DNA of 64,000 nucleotides from Lentinula raphanica (taxonomy: Eukaryota > Basidiomycota > Agaricomycetes > Agaricales > Omphalotaceae): NCBI GenBank assembly GCA_027919835.1, contig JANVFP010000031.1, forward strand, positions 372,001-436,000, in the 5' to 3' direction. Position numbers and translations under genes: made by a program. Positions 33,811 through 44,891 of the stretch are shown here, piece after piece. How positions within the stretch are numbered: position 1 is the stretch's first letter; every line of letters starts with the position of its first letter. The notes below the pieces were generated by a model. That model did not search any database and was not told the origin of the DNA. It saw only the letters and a program-made list of their open reading frames with translations.

Positions 33811-36574
33811 ATGGCTTCAACTTCAAAAGGCTCTTCAAGTAGACGTCCTCTTCCCAAAGCTTCCACCGCCTCTTCCACTGTGCCCTATCCGCGGAAGAAA
33901 CTGTCAGTTCGTCCCGTAGATACGTTGGACTTCGATGCCGTCCACCACGTTCATTTCGACCGCTCTGTTCGAGAGCTGGGCAAGGTCGCCAACGATTCCG
34001 ACGCAATATTCCTTCCAGCATCCGCTGAGGAGTGCTCCATACTCGTCAACCGTTGGAAGCACAAACCCAACAATGCCAGTCCCGCGTTTAGCTTGAGACG
34101 CTATTCCCATCCTGACGATGTGGATTTTAAAGAGCTCCTGGACCAGGTTTCCGGCGAGACCCCGCTTCAGACTTTTTATCCTGCTCAGTTGACCTCCTTC
34201 TGCACCACCTTCGCGACCGGGTCCGTCTCCACAGGCGAGGCCTTTCAACTTTATCAAGCCCTAGCCTTCCTGCAGCGCGGTTTTTCGCGAATTATCCGTG
34301 GCCATCTCGCTAAGAGTGAGATCCATCGTCGCCTCTTAAAATTCACCAGCCTCTCCAACTTTTCTCATAGCCTGGTAAGCCTCCTCGACCCCCTTCCCTC
34401 CATTTTCTTGCTCATCCCCTTTGGTAGCAATACTACCAGTTGTTTTGGCACGGTCACAGTAACTGCCCCCTTGTCGCGCCTCTGTTGGTAATCCTCATCT
34501 GCGAATTCTGCGAAGAACACCTGACAGAGGCCGAGTACGCTGAACGAGTTTATGATGCAAGGATTAGAGATGGTCCAGGCATGAGTCTTAAGACTCGCGA
34601 TCGTCTGCTGGTAAGTCATCGCCCGTCTTCCTTAATCCGGGCTTGCTAACGTCCTTACTCAGGAGGACATTACCGAGCTTTTTGAACTCCAGGACCTAGC
34701 TCTGCCTATTCCGCTCGATCCTTCGACCAGAGAGGGACAACTCATCCTCACCATCGCCAGTCAGGGCTCCCGTGTTGACCAGATCGTTCATCCTTCCTCT
34801 AAACGAGCTCTTTTTCCTGACCCGGCTTTTGCAGTGCCATCGCCAGCACCCCAGGCTTCCTCTTCCTCGGTCCCTAAACGACGCCTGCGACCCCTGTCTC
34901 CGGACTTCGACCAGCCCATGGTTCCTCCTCTGACTTCCAGCTCTCCCCAGTCTCGTCCGCCTCCTGCGAAGTTTCCGGTTACCCCAGATCCCATTGTTGG
35001 GGATGCTGAGGAGGAAGATCTCACAGCAACCGACGTGTTCAAGGATCCTGGTTCTCCTGAGGTGTTGATCATTCGTCCAAGCATTGCGCGTGCCGCCAAG
35101 GCGAAACCGAAAATCCCTGAGGAATTCCGTAAAGTGCCTGCTCCTTCCTCCGTCCACAAACGCGAACATTCTCCACCCAGCATTGCCCTTTCTTCGTCCA
35201 CTGCTGCCCCGCCAACTAAGAAACGTCGCACCCAGAAATCCGCTGGTAAGGCCCGCGCGGAGTCCCTAGTCCCAGCTCCTGAGGAATCGTCTCCCAAAGG
35301 CGAGGAACCCTTCCGTATTCAAGAGGGGGAACCGGATTACTTTACCGGCGATGATTCCCGAACGTCCACTCATTCTCGCTTTCTCACCAACCCGACTTTT
35401 AAACCAAAGGCTCCTTTTTCCGAACTGATTCGCAAGACTGTCGCCCAGAACCCTCGCGCTCCCAAGCTACCTTTCCTTCGTCGTCCCAAGTGGAAACTTT
35501 CAGACGAAATGAAGAACTTTGGGGCCTTCATTAATTCCGCCGACACCTCTTTCTCATTGCAGGGCTTAAGTCGCTACAATTACCTGGCTTCTCGACCGTT
35601 ACAACCATCGCACAGTACCACCCTTCCATCTCCGGAGGCTCTGCACTCCCCGCATAACTGCCTGACCTGCCTTAGCAGAGGCGTTGTTTGTGAAGGCGGC
35701 ACCAAGATTGGGGGGCCCTGTGGGCACTGTGATCGCACGCATCGCAACTGCCCCAGTTGCCTTGGTCTGGATGAGCACCGGGATCGATTCCTGGCCATTC
35801 ATAACGCCGTCCAAGGCTATCCCACTGGTAAGTTGGTGCTACCTCTTCAGTCTTAACTCCCTCTAATCTTTAACAGGTTATTCCGGTTCGTTGGACCGAT
35901 TTCGAGACACCCTCGACGAGATGCGACACATTACCACCTCTTTCGAAACCATCTTTGGCGATGTCCGCCGTCGTCTCGCTCAGAACTTACAAGAGATTCG
36001 TACAAACGGGTTTGACTTCAACGTTGTGCTTTCCAAATGGGCTGATGAGAACCCGAATCACCCGCTCGACTACGACCTGCTTACTTGGCTCGCGACCTTC
36101 TTTGGGTGGGATTCGGCCTGCAACCTTTCCTCATACTTGGTTGATCCGGCTGATTCTGCACGGCTGGAAGAATTCCTTCAATCCAACGAGTTCCCTTCCG
36201 ACGAGCCCGCTGCGCCTCCCATTCCAGCTTTGGTCAACACCTCTGCGGCTGACCTGACCTCAGCTCCTCGTTCTCCTCTCACTTCTCCCTTGATACCTCC
36301 AGAGCCGATCCTCCGTTCCCGCCGTCGTCCCGCTGCTGCAGTGCCAAGCAACTATTCGTCCGACTCCAAATTCCACACTCCTCCCGCCTCTACCACAGCC
36401 GACGACGAGATGGATGTCGAGGAGGGGACTTCGCGGGCCTCAGTGGCTCAGGCCTTGGTTACCGAGTACGATGATAGCGACGAGGACGGAGTAGCAGGGG
36501 ATAACACCGACGACGAGGTTCCGGTAGAGATCGCGCCACCCTCAACTCTGAAATCGCCAAAGTCTCGTAAGTAG
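33811..36574 (+). CDS. Accessory protein 1 of the LTR element, 865 aa, with Zn(II)2Cys6-like cluster
   Basis: Exons 33811-34374, 34440-34610, 34663-35827 and 35877-36574 give a continuous frame. The gene runs opposite to gag-pol. The N-terminal 190 residues look folded (FDAVHHVHFDRSVRELG; GEAFQLYQALAFLQRGFSRI). Residues ~300-430 are Pro/Ser-rich and disordered with a basic KKRRTQK patch, a possible nuclear signal. Residues 578-611 hold seven Cys spaced C-x2-C-x6-C-x9-C-x2-C-x6-C-x2-C; the first six match the fungal Zn(II)2Cys6 pattern. The C-terminal part is helical (FRDTLDEMRHITTSFETIF), ending in an acidic tail. DNA or RNA binding is plausible. No known family name can be assigned. The second intron acceptor is the weakest junction. 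Confidence 0.65.
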
Positions 36575-37230
36575 GGTAGCAATGGACTTATGCAGTTCCC
36601 GAATCTTTGCCTTCGTAGATTAGTGATCGGACTCTCATCTAGAGCCAGACTAATTCTACTTCACAATTTGTACTCCACTTTGCTGTATATAGTGCCTCAT
36701 CTCCTGGTCTCTAGTAACTAGTAGACCTCCTTGAATGTCAATGCCCAGTGGGCTTTATCTTGTCTTTTGCCTTGTCTGAGATTTCCTGCAGAATTCCTAA
36801 GTTGAAACTTCAAGACACTTGAGATATCCCTTAGGATGTCTTCTGAGGTTTCCCTTAACCAGCCTATAAGTTAATGCCTCAAGTTTTCCTTGGCTGTTAC
36901 CTGATAGAACCCCATAAGTATCTCATTGACCTATGTTGTTCTTCTAAGTATCTGCCTTAGACATTCTCTGTCCTTTCTGAGTCTGTTGCATTACTTTTCC
37001 GCTGTCTTTTCTGCCCGAATTGATGTCTGATCTGCTAGATCATTGTGATCTGCTAGATCAGACTCATCAATGTTATTTCTTCGGTTATCAAGTTGGTGGT
37101 TGCAGCCTCATATGGCATGTTAAATCCATTGGGGCTTTACAAATTGCACGCTGCGTCGGTTTTAGATCTGAGTTTTTGCGCTGTACGCATGCTTGAGCTG
37201 TCAATGAACACAGGTCTTTCAGATCTCGTA

Positions 37231-37274
37231 AAATTTTCATGAAATTTTCGGAAATTTTCGAAAATTCTTGAAAC
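37231..37274 (+). promoter_or_regulatory. Heat-shock-element-like array upstream of accessory gene 2
   Basis: AAATTTTCATGAAATTTTCG and the following 24 bases carry alternating TTC/GAA triplets on a 5-bp period. TTC-at-GAA is perfect and others are degenerate (TTT, AAA), ending in TTC-tt-GAA. It lies about 115-155 nt upstream of the ATG. Confidence 0.4.
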
Positions 37275-37286
37275 ACCGTGTGTCCC

Positions 37287-37301
37287 CTCCCCCAAACTAA
37301 A
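37287..37301 (-). repeat. Second copy of the polypurine tract
   Basis: CTCCCCCAAACTAAA matches the LTR-adjacent tract at 33353-33367 and is followed by similar bases (GCTCAG against GGTCTG). A third copy lies at 42698-42711, so the motif occurs at both borders of gene 2. Confidence 0.7.
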
Positions 37302-37340
37302 GCTCAGCAGTCCCCTGCTGACCCGAAGCATCGGAAAAGG

Positions 37341-37348
37341 TATAAAAG
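37341..37348 (+). promoter_or_regulatory. TATA box of accessory gene 2
   Basis: GGTATAAAAGCCC, with TATAAAAG 40 nt before ATG 37388. It supports an independent plus-strand promoter inside the LTR element. Confidence 0.6.
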
Positions 37349-37387
37349 CCCTTGATCTAAGAGATCCGACTCCCAACTCAACGAAAA

Positions 37388-40300
37388 ATGGCTCCCAACT
37401 TCGAGTACCACAATCTCCCTATCTCGCTTGAAGCTGACTTTGCCAACTGGTGCGTCGACGCGGAGTACTGGGCTGCTCGTGTTAGCGATGACAAGAGCCT
37501 GGCCTGGCAAGGTGCCAAGTACAGTCCCAGCAAGGACAAGGTCGAGTTCACCACGTCCAACAAAACGATCTTTTTGAACGATGTCCGTTGCGCATACACT
37601 CATCTGGTACGGAAATCGTTTGATCTGCTAGGTCTAACAAAACTAACCATTTTCCGTTAGCTCATTCGAGTGTCCCGCGACGCTGCGTGTATGAACAAGG
37701 AATATTTGCGGGCGTACGACAATCTCGCGGAGGAATTACTTTCCGCCGTGAATGCGTACCGCACTATTCGTGACGAGATCCCTAAGCAGTTTCCCAAACT
37801 CTCCGAAGAGGGAGGGAAGAACGCTGAGATCGTCAGTTTCTACATTCAGCTGAACGATCTTCGTCGCAAAAAGCTCCGTGAGGACCAAAGCAGACAGGGT
37901 TCCCCTGCTGTCAGTACTCGCGGACCTAGTGTTCCACCTGCTGATCCTGAGGGACCGTCGAAATCCAAGTCGAAAGGCAAGGAAGTTGCGACTGATCCAG
38001 CAGATCCAGCAGTTTCCGATGCTGATGCCCAGTTCATGGCAGAGGTGGTGCGTTTCCGCAACTATTTTCGAAGATCCGTTTATTGACTAAAGGTTCCAGG
38101 ATGCTGATCTTGCAGAACATGGTCCTTCTCCTCCAAAAGGTCCTCGAGGCGCACTTGCTAACCATTTACGAGGCCGCGGACTTCCCATGCGAGGCCACTT
38201 CCGTAGTCCTCGCGAGCAACGCTTTGAAATGCAAGAATCACTGCGTATGGGTGTGCCTGTTCCGCGGTATGACCCTCCGGTAAGTATTGGACCTTGATCT
38301 GTTAGATCAGCTGCTAACTGTTTTTCCAGCCTCGTCGTGCTGAACTCGTCATCGATCATATCATTGGTATGGACGAAAGGATCAAGCACGCCAAGGAGGA
38401 ACGTGAAAAAGGCGAGAAGGGGAAGAAGACCGCGGAAGCGACTCCTCCTCCTCCTACCAGGCCCTCTACTCGTTCCAAAAGCAAGAAGAAATCCCCTAAC
38501 GACGAACCCGCCGCTCTGGCAGATCAGGATGTCGCGGTACGTGGCTGATCTTGTAGATCAGACAAGTTTATGACTAACCCGTGCCATAGATGGCTGACGA
38601 CGTCGAGGATTCTACTCCTGCGAAGGTTAAGACCAAAACCAAAAAGCGCGACATCGTTGACGACGATGACACTCCGAAGTCTTCCAAGACCAAGAGCAAG
38701 CGCAAACGTTCCGAACGCGATGTTGGTCCCGCGGACGGTGATGAGACTGAGCCAGCTGATACTGTAAAGCTTTTGTAAAAAGACCTGATGAGTTATCCAG
38801 GAGCTTTTGAAAATAGTTGTGACGACACAGAGGGGGCTCCGGAAATGGCTCCGGGGGGTGGGCATGCCTGTCACCACCTGTCACATCTGACCTATATTTA
38901 CTGTTTTGGGTAATTAATAATTATCCAGATATTAAATAAGCGGTACATTTGTAAAAAATCCTGATAAACTATAAAAATTCAAAAAAAATCAAAAAAACCT
39001 AATTAGGTCAAATCGGGGTATGTAAACAAAATAGCCTTATATGGTAAAAAATGCTGTAGGATCTATCTAGGTGCTAAAAATAGCCAAAAAAATCACTAAA
39101 AATGCTAAAAATATGTAGGAATGGTATATAGCCTATTGCAGATCCAGGCATCCAAAAATTACCAAAAAAGGAAATTTTTGATGATGATGTCATCTTGTAG
39201 CAAAAAATCTGAGAAAAATCCTAAAAATAGTCAAAAAATTCAGGGGTGCCTTGTTGGCCCTGAAAATGCAAAATAAAAAAAATACGCGACAAGTGTAAAA
39301 ATTTTCATCACTCCAAATCATTCCAAATCCACTATACAGTCAGTATATATGATGTATATGCTATATTTAGCATCCTAGTACCTTTATTGGGCTAAAAATA
39401 GAACTTGATCTCATCTGATAGCAAAAAATCTGAAAAAATCATAAAAAATACTCAAAAAATTCAGGGGTGCCTTATTGGCCCTGAAAATGCAAAATAAAAA
39501 AATTTACACGACACAATTGAAAAACAACATCACTCCAAATCATACCAAATCCACTACACAGTCAGTATATATCATGTATATACTATTTATAGCACCCCTA
39601 GTACCCTCAATCACTGATATCACTCAAGAATCCTACCAAACTGAATAATTTGGGGTATTAAATATATTGTACATGATATTTTTAACACACCTAGTACCCT
39701 TGATGACTCAGAACAATTTATATTACTCAATATGTTCAGTACACTTAACACTCATCAAACCTCACACATGAAAACTCATAACAGTACTTATATGTATTAT
39801 ACTTAACACAGTTGACAATGAAAATACTTAAAACAGTGTTGTCAGTCACTATACTTAACACACTTAACAGTTAAAAAGTTGGAACAATGTTACTTTATAT
39901 ACATAACACACTCATTGTTATACTATAACACACTTATAACAACGAGTTTTGGGCGCTTATGGGCGCTTATTTGGTGTTTTTGAGTCGAAATTCATTAATA
40001 GCACACTCAATAATGTTTGTCTGGGCTCTATACTGTGTCAGGATGTTGTCTATATCATATTCTTCTAGATACAATTCAGAGAACTCGAAAATTCAACCTG
40101 TCGGGTTAGCTATATTGTGATCTTTTGAAATATAACAGTGTTTTATGTAAATGTCAATGCATATGTCCATGTAATGCAAGTATACTGATGGTGGTTCATG
40201 AGGGAATCACTCCTACAGTCTACTAGAAGTGTCTGGACATGGTTCAGATACTCACTATGACTATTGGACTCTGTGATATATATGTACATGTTTCATGTAC

Positions 40301-42523
40301 ACTATAGATGTCTACACCTACATGTAACAATAGATGTCATATTCAATGACCCCCATTACAGATCTCTTGGCTGTATCACATAGAGTTAGCATGGAATAGG
40401 TTGTAGGATGACTCTTTCCATGACCCAGTAGCAGTTTGACTTCATAACATGGGTGTATGCATTGACATTTACATAAAACACTGTTATATCACAAAAGATC
40501 ACAATATAGCCAGCCCCACAGGCTGTAATCTTGAGTTCTCCAAATTGTATCAAGTGTAGTATGATATAAACAACATCCTTACACAGTATAAACCCCACAC
40601 AAAAATTATTGAGTGTGCTATTAAAGAATTTCGACTCAAAAATACCAAATAAGCGCCCATAAGCGCCCAAAACTCGTTGTTATAAGTGTGTTGTAGTATA
40701 ACAATGAGTGTGTTATGTATATCAAGTAACATTATTCCGACTTTTTGACTGTTAAGTGTGTTAAGTATAGTGACTGATAACACTGTTTTGAGTATTTTCA
40801 TTGCCAACTGTGTTAAGTATGATACATATAAGTACTGTTCTGAGTTTTAGTGTGTTAAATGTGATGAGTACTAAGTATACTGAACATATTGAGTGATATA
40901 AATTGTTCTGAGTTTTTAAGGGTATTAGGTGTGCTAAAAATACTATGTACATTACATTTACTCAATGTTGTCAGTTTGGTAGGATTCTTGAGTGATATAA
41001 GTGATTGAGGGTACTAGGGATGCTATAAATAGTATATACATGATATATACTAACTATATAGTAAATTTGATAAGATTTGGAATGATGTTGTTTTTCAATT
41101 GTGTCGTGTAAATTTTTTTATTTTGCATTTTCAGGGCCAATGAGGCACCCCTGAATTTTTTGAGTATTTTTTATGATTTTTTCAGATTTTTTGCTACCAG
41201 ATGAGATCAAGTTCTATTTTTAGCCCAATGAGGGTACTAGGATGCTAAATATAGCATATACATCATATATACTGACTATATAGTGGATTTGGTATGATTT
41301 GGAGTGACAAAAATTTTTACACTTGTCGCGTATTTTTTTTTATTTTGCATTTCCAGGGCCAACAAGGCACCCCTGAATTTTTTGACTATTTTTAGGATTT
41401 TTCTCAGATTTTTTGCTACAAGATGACATCATCATCAAAAATTTCCTTTTTTGGTAATTTTCGGATGCCTGGATCTGCAATAGGCTATATACCATTCCTA
41501 CATATTTTTAGCATTTTTAGTGATTTTTTTTGGCTATTTTTAGCACCTAGATAGATCCTACAGCATTTTTTACCATATAAGGCTATTTTGTTTACATACC
41601 CCGATTTGACCTAATTAGGTTTTTTTGGGTTTTTTTGAATTTTTATAGTTTATCAGGATTTTTTACAAATGTACCGCTTATTTAATATCTGGATAATTAT
41701 TAATTACCCAAAACAGTAAATATAGGTCAGATGTGACAGGTGGTGACAGGCATGCCCACTCCCCGGAGCCATTTCCGGAGCCCCCTCTGTGTCGTCACAA
41801 CTATTTTCAAAAGCTCCTGGATAACTCATCAGGTCTTTTTACAAAAGCTTCACAGTATCCTGTGACTGAGCGGGCTCTGTCTCCTCAAGCACATAGTACT
41901 GTGCATGCTGTAACCGCGATCTCCCAGCCCCGTGCTGTTGGTGAAGACCTGATTAAGAGGGTGAAGTATTCGTTGGAACTCGCGGATACTAGTGAGTACC
42001 GCTTCCTTTTTCCGCTTTTTCGTACGGACTTCTACGGAAACTCGTTGATCTGCCAGATCACGCATTTTCCGTTAGATATTTTCGCTTTGCATAGTCCAGA
42101 GTCCTTCCGCAAATCTTCGTGTTACTGATTATTGTTACAGGTACCCCCGACGATACTGATCATCGAGATCTCGTGCAACTTCTTCACAACATCGGACTCG
42201 CCCACAACCCGGAGGTTGAATCGTACACCGAAGAGCAGTACAATGCCTTCATCAACTTCCATACGACCCAACTCTTCGACTGTGTTATGAAAGCTCGTTT
42301 CTATGCACACCGTGGGGAGGCTAGTCAACGGATCATCGACAACGCCAGGGCTGCTCGGAAGGCTGGTGAACCTCTGCCCAAAGACGAGGACACCACCATG
42401 ACTCCTGCCGACGTTGAAGAGGTGTACGTGTTTTCCGCACCACCGTCGCTGCCACCCGTAATTAAAATTGCGCAGACAGACTTAGAGGATCCCGAAATGC
42501 AAGGGCCACGCTCCGCACCTTAA
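37388..42523 (+). CDS. Accessory protein 2 of the LTR element, 561 aa, 7 exons with a 3.1-kb foldback intron
   Basis: Exons 37388-37606, 37661-38047, 38100-38279, 38330-38536, 38590-38763, 41856-41991 and 42141-42523. All junctions are GT-AG and the total is 562 codons. The N-terminal ~75 residues look folded (FEYHNLPISLEADFANW, EYWAARVSDD). Middle exons are basic and disordered (KGKKTAEATPPPPTR, KTKTKKRDIVDDDD, KSKRKRSERD). The C-terminal exons look folded again (EDLIKRVKYSLELAD, STPDDTDHRDLVQLLHNIG). No family is recognised. Intron 5 (38764-41855) is the foldback, yet phase 0 is kept across it. Introns 3, 4 and 6 each contain one perfect TGATCT-N3-AGATCA palindrome, and intron 1 a relaxed copy. 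Expression from the TATA box at 37341 would be antisense to pol. Confidence 0.65.
38764..41855. repeat. Giant inverted repeat (foldback) occupying an intron
   Basis: Left arm from about 38758 and right arm ending about 41862 are reverse complements of each other for more than 1.4 kb, at roughly 90-95% by eye, with a small degenerate centre near 40200-40420. The ends are GTAAAGCTTTTGTAAAAAGA and the mirror TCTTTTTACAAAAGCTTCACAG; GT and AG serve as splice sites. Each arm contains an internal direct duplication (about 39200-39360 and 39420-39580, with CAGGGGTGCCTT(G/A)TTGGCCC). AT-rich, with no transposase frame. A TA dinucleotide flanks both CTGT/ACAG ends, but this may be chance. Confidence 0.85.
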
Positions 42524-42734
42524 GCAAGTGCTTATCGAGGCTGACCATCTAGATCATCGTTCATTCTGCCCTGTCGCCTATTTTTATACCTGTACTTTTG
42601 TCAAGTCAAGTATCATTGGTAGTTTTTGAGGTAATCCAGTGGCAACTAAATTCCTCGTGTGATTATTGAGATAGAATAAGTTGAAAGATCGCGAAAACTC
42701 CCCCAAACTAACTGATCTGTTGGATCAGACATGT
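42524..42734. other. Convergent spacer between accessory gene 2 and pol
   Basis: Holds a third polypurine-tract copy, CTCCCCCAAACTAA (42698-42711), and a near-perfect palindrome TGATCTGTTGGATCA at 42713-42727. No gene. Confidence 0.5.
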
Positions 42735-44891
42735 TTAGAAAGATTTCCGACGACCACTTCGTCGTGGACCATTCGGCGGAGACGGATTCGACTCTTCCTC
42801 TTGATCTTCGGACTCAGCAGCCTTCAGATCCTCCGGATCAAGCTGTTCAACAGGCGGAACCAGTGGTGGTTCAGCGGAATTCGATTGATCATCACCGGAA
42901 ATGTTTATTCGAGGGACAGTACTGAAAATAAAGTCCTCCACTTCCTCAGGTTCGTCTTCCTCATCCTGTACCATAGATTCTAACTGCTCGGGCGACAGAT
43001 CTATCAGATCATGTATATTTTCCGGCAGTTCAATTGGTTCGTAACGAGCATGATGCGGGATCACACGGAAAGCACCCACTTTGTCTTTAAGTACAGTGCC
43101 ATCCATTTCCGCTATGATATATGCGCCTCCTCGTGTCCTCCGGATGACAACCATAGGTCCACGGTATCGAAGGTACATTTTCCGATCCAAATTCTTCTCG
43201 ATGGCGGTGTTCCGTACTTGTACTAGGGTTCCCGGTTTGAAATCCCAGTCCTTAATGGTGTACTTGTACTTTTCCTCGAAAACTCTTGCTTCTCGACGTT
43301 TGTTCTCGTCGATCCGTGATTTCATGTTTTCGACGAAGGAACGATGTTTGGAAAGAGCCTGAGCCCGGAAGCCCAGTAACTCTTCCCGTGATAGTATTCG
43401 ATTTGGTGGATTGACCAAATATGTAGATTCAACAATATCGAAAGGTAGCAGAGGTTCCGTACCGGTAGCTACGAAGTATGGTGAACAGCCTAAACCTCTC
43501 CGTGCAGTAATACGATCAGCCCAAAGTATCGGTTTCAAGAAGTAGTACCATTTTGACAGATCTCCCGCACACGCTTTCGCAAGTGCTTGTCTCAGATCAA
43601 AGTGAGCACGTTCAATCTTTCCATTAGCTTGTGAATTATAAGGCGATATCTGTATTCCACGGATCCCATATTTCTGTTCGAGCCATCTCAACATGAGCTT
43701 CATCTGTGGTGCATTGTCCGAGACCACGATTTCCGGACATCCCCATCTACATATGATGTCTTCAAAGAACCATTCCGCGAGTGATCTCGCGTTTTCAACT
43801 CTCAGTGCCCTAGCTTCCGACCAACTCGACAATGAATCCCTTCCGTGAACAATATATCTGCAACCATTACTGGCCGGAGACATAACCATAGTATCGATAT
43901 GTATCTTTTGGAACAAGGATGGCGTGAAGGTCACCGTTGGAGGGATCCGTACCAAAGACCTAAGTCGATCTTGGCAGGCTTGACATGTTTTCACATACCA
44001 CTCCACGTCTTTCTCCAGATCAGGCCACCAAAACCTCTTTTCTAAGAAGTCTTTCGTAGCATATGTGCCCTTGTGTCCTAACGCATCATGAGCACTGTGC
44101 AATAGATACATTCGTTTTTCCGGTTCAACCACTAAACGCAGTTGATCTGTGGATGGTTTCCGATGGAACAGTCGACCTTCCGAGTCTATTGAAAAGGACA
44201 GTGTTTTCCGGTCCATTTCCGCTCGTTGTCTTTTGTCCAACTTCGCGAATTGCTCAGCATTCGGGTCCTTAAGCCACGCTCGAATTTCCGGTAACTGCTG
44301 ATCTAGACGGTTTCCGCCATCCGATCTATGAGATATCGGATATTTGTGATCAGGTCCCCAAGTAGCATTGTCGGGGATCGCAGTATACTGCAGAAACTGA
44401 GAGGTCAAAGGCATTCCCGAGGCCTCTAAACGTTCTTTGAGGAATGCATGCTGGATCTCTTCCTCCCGGGCAACTTGAAGATCTTCCGCAAACTCATCTT
44501 CAATGGTTTCGCAAAAGTATCCTGTCCGGGGATCTATATGATCTTTGAATGATTCAAAGGGCAATGGATCATCCGCTTCGTCCGCTTTGAAGAACCTAAC
44601 GTTGTTGGAGTCATCTGCATCTTCTGCTAGATCCTCTTCGGTTTCCCGACGAGGGGTAGTCCAACCTCCCGGAGGTCTTCGAGACAAACCATCAGGTCCA
44701 AAGGTTGCTCCTTTGACATGGATCAAATCGAAATGGAATTTACGGATATCTTCAATCCAACGGTTGATCGTAGCGTTTGGACCACTACTCGGATTTTCGA
44801 GCATTCCTTGGATATAGCTAGCATCCGTTTCTACCGTGAGTTTCCGACATCCATAAAGAAGATAGTGGGTTGCTCGGAGAGCAACCTTCAA
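42735..44891 (-). CDS. RNase H C-terminus and integrase part of gypsy pol
   Basis: Open for 718 codons. It begins inside RNase H (LYGCRKLTVETDASY with the catalytic Asp, then DGLSRRP). The zinc-binding HHCC follows (HSAHDALGHKGTY ... CQAC) and the DDE core: Asp in HIDTMVM, Asp in VVSDNAPQ, Glu in NGKIERAHF. Next comes a GPY-like C-terminal module (MYLRYRGPMVVI) and an acidic tail rich in Asp/Glu/Pro. No chromodomain is evident. The integrase frame itself has no break, in contrast to the RT upstream. Confidence 0.85.
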   Translation of the reverse strand: MKVALRATHYLLYGCRKLTVETDASYIQGMLENPSSGPNATINRWIEDIRKFHFDLIHVKGATFGPDGLSRRPPGGWTTPRRETEEDLAEDADDSNNVRFFKADEADDPLPFESFKDHIDPRTGYFCETIEDEFAEDLQVAREEEIQHAFLKERLEASGMPLTSQFLQYTAIPDNATWGPDHKYPISHRSDGGNRLDQQLPEIRAWLKDPNAEQFAKLDKRQRAEMDRKTLSFSIDSEGRLFHRKPSTDQLRLVVEPEKRMYLLHSAHDALGHKGTYATKDFLEKRFWWPDLEKDVEWYVKTCQACQDRLRSLVRIPPTVTFTPSLFQKIHIDTMVMSPASNGCRYIVHGRDSLSSWSEARALRVENARSLAEWFFEDIICRWGCPEIVVSDNAPQMKLMLRWLEQKYGIRGIQISPYNSQANGKIERAHFDLRQALAKACAGDLSKWYYFLKPILWADRITARRGLGCSPYFVATGTEPLLPFDIVESTYLVNPPNRILSREELLGFRAQALSKHRSFVENMKSRIDENKRREARVFEEKYKYTIKDWDFKPGTLVQVRNTAIEKNLDRKMYLRYRGPMVVIRRTRGGAYIIAEMDGTVLKDKVGAFRVIPHHARYEPIELPENIHDLIDLSPEQLESMVQDEEDEPEEVEDFIFSTVPRINISGDDQSNSAEPPLVPPVEQLDPEDLKAAESEDQEEESNPSPPNGPRRSGRRKSF

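Larger units (their letters stand above)
36575..37387. other. Spacer and promoter between the two accessory genes
   Basis: T-rich 3' region of gene 1, two perfect palindromes TGATCTGCTAGATCA (37028-37042, 37046-37060), a heat-shock-like array (37231-37274), a polypurine-tract copy (37287-37301) and a TATA box (37341-37348). No gene is seen. Confidence 0.55.

Noticed and set aside
40386..40952. Minus-strand frames inside the foldback
   Set aside because: AT-rich low-complexity frames without partner frames in the other arm; no transposase motif found.
38758..41862. Foldback as a Tc1/mariner MITE with a TA target duplication
   Set aside because: TA does flank CTGT/ACAG, but removing the element with one TA does not give the open frame that splicing gives, so the duplication is unproven.
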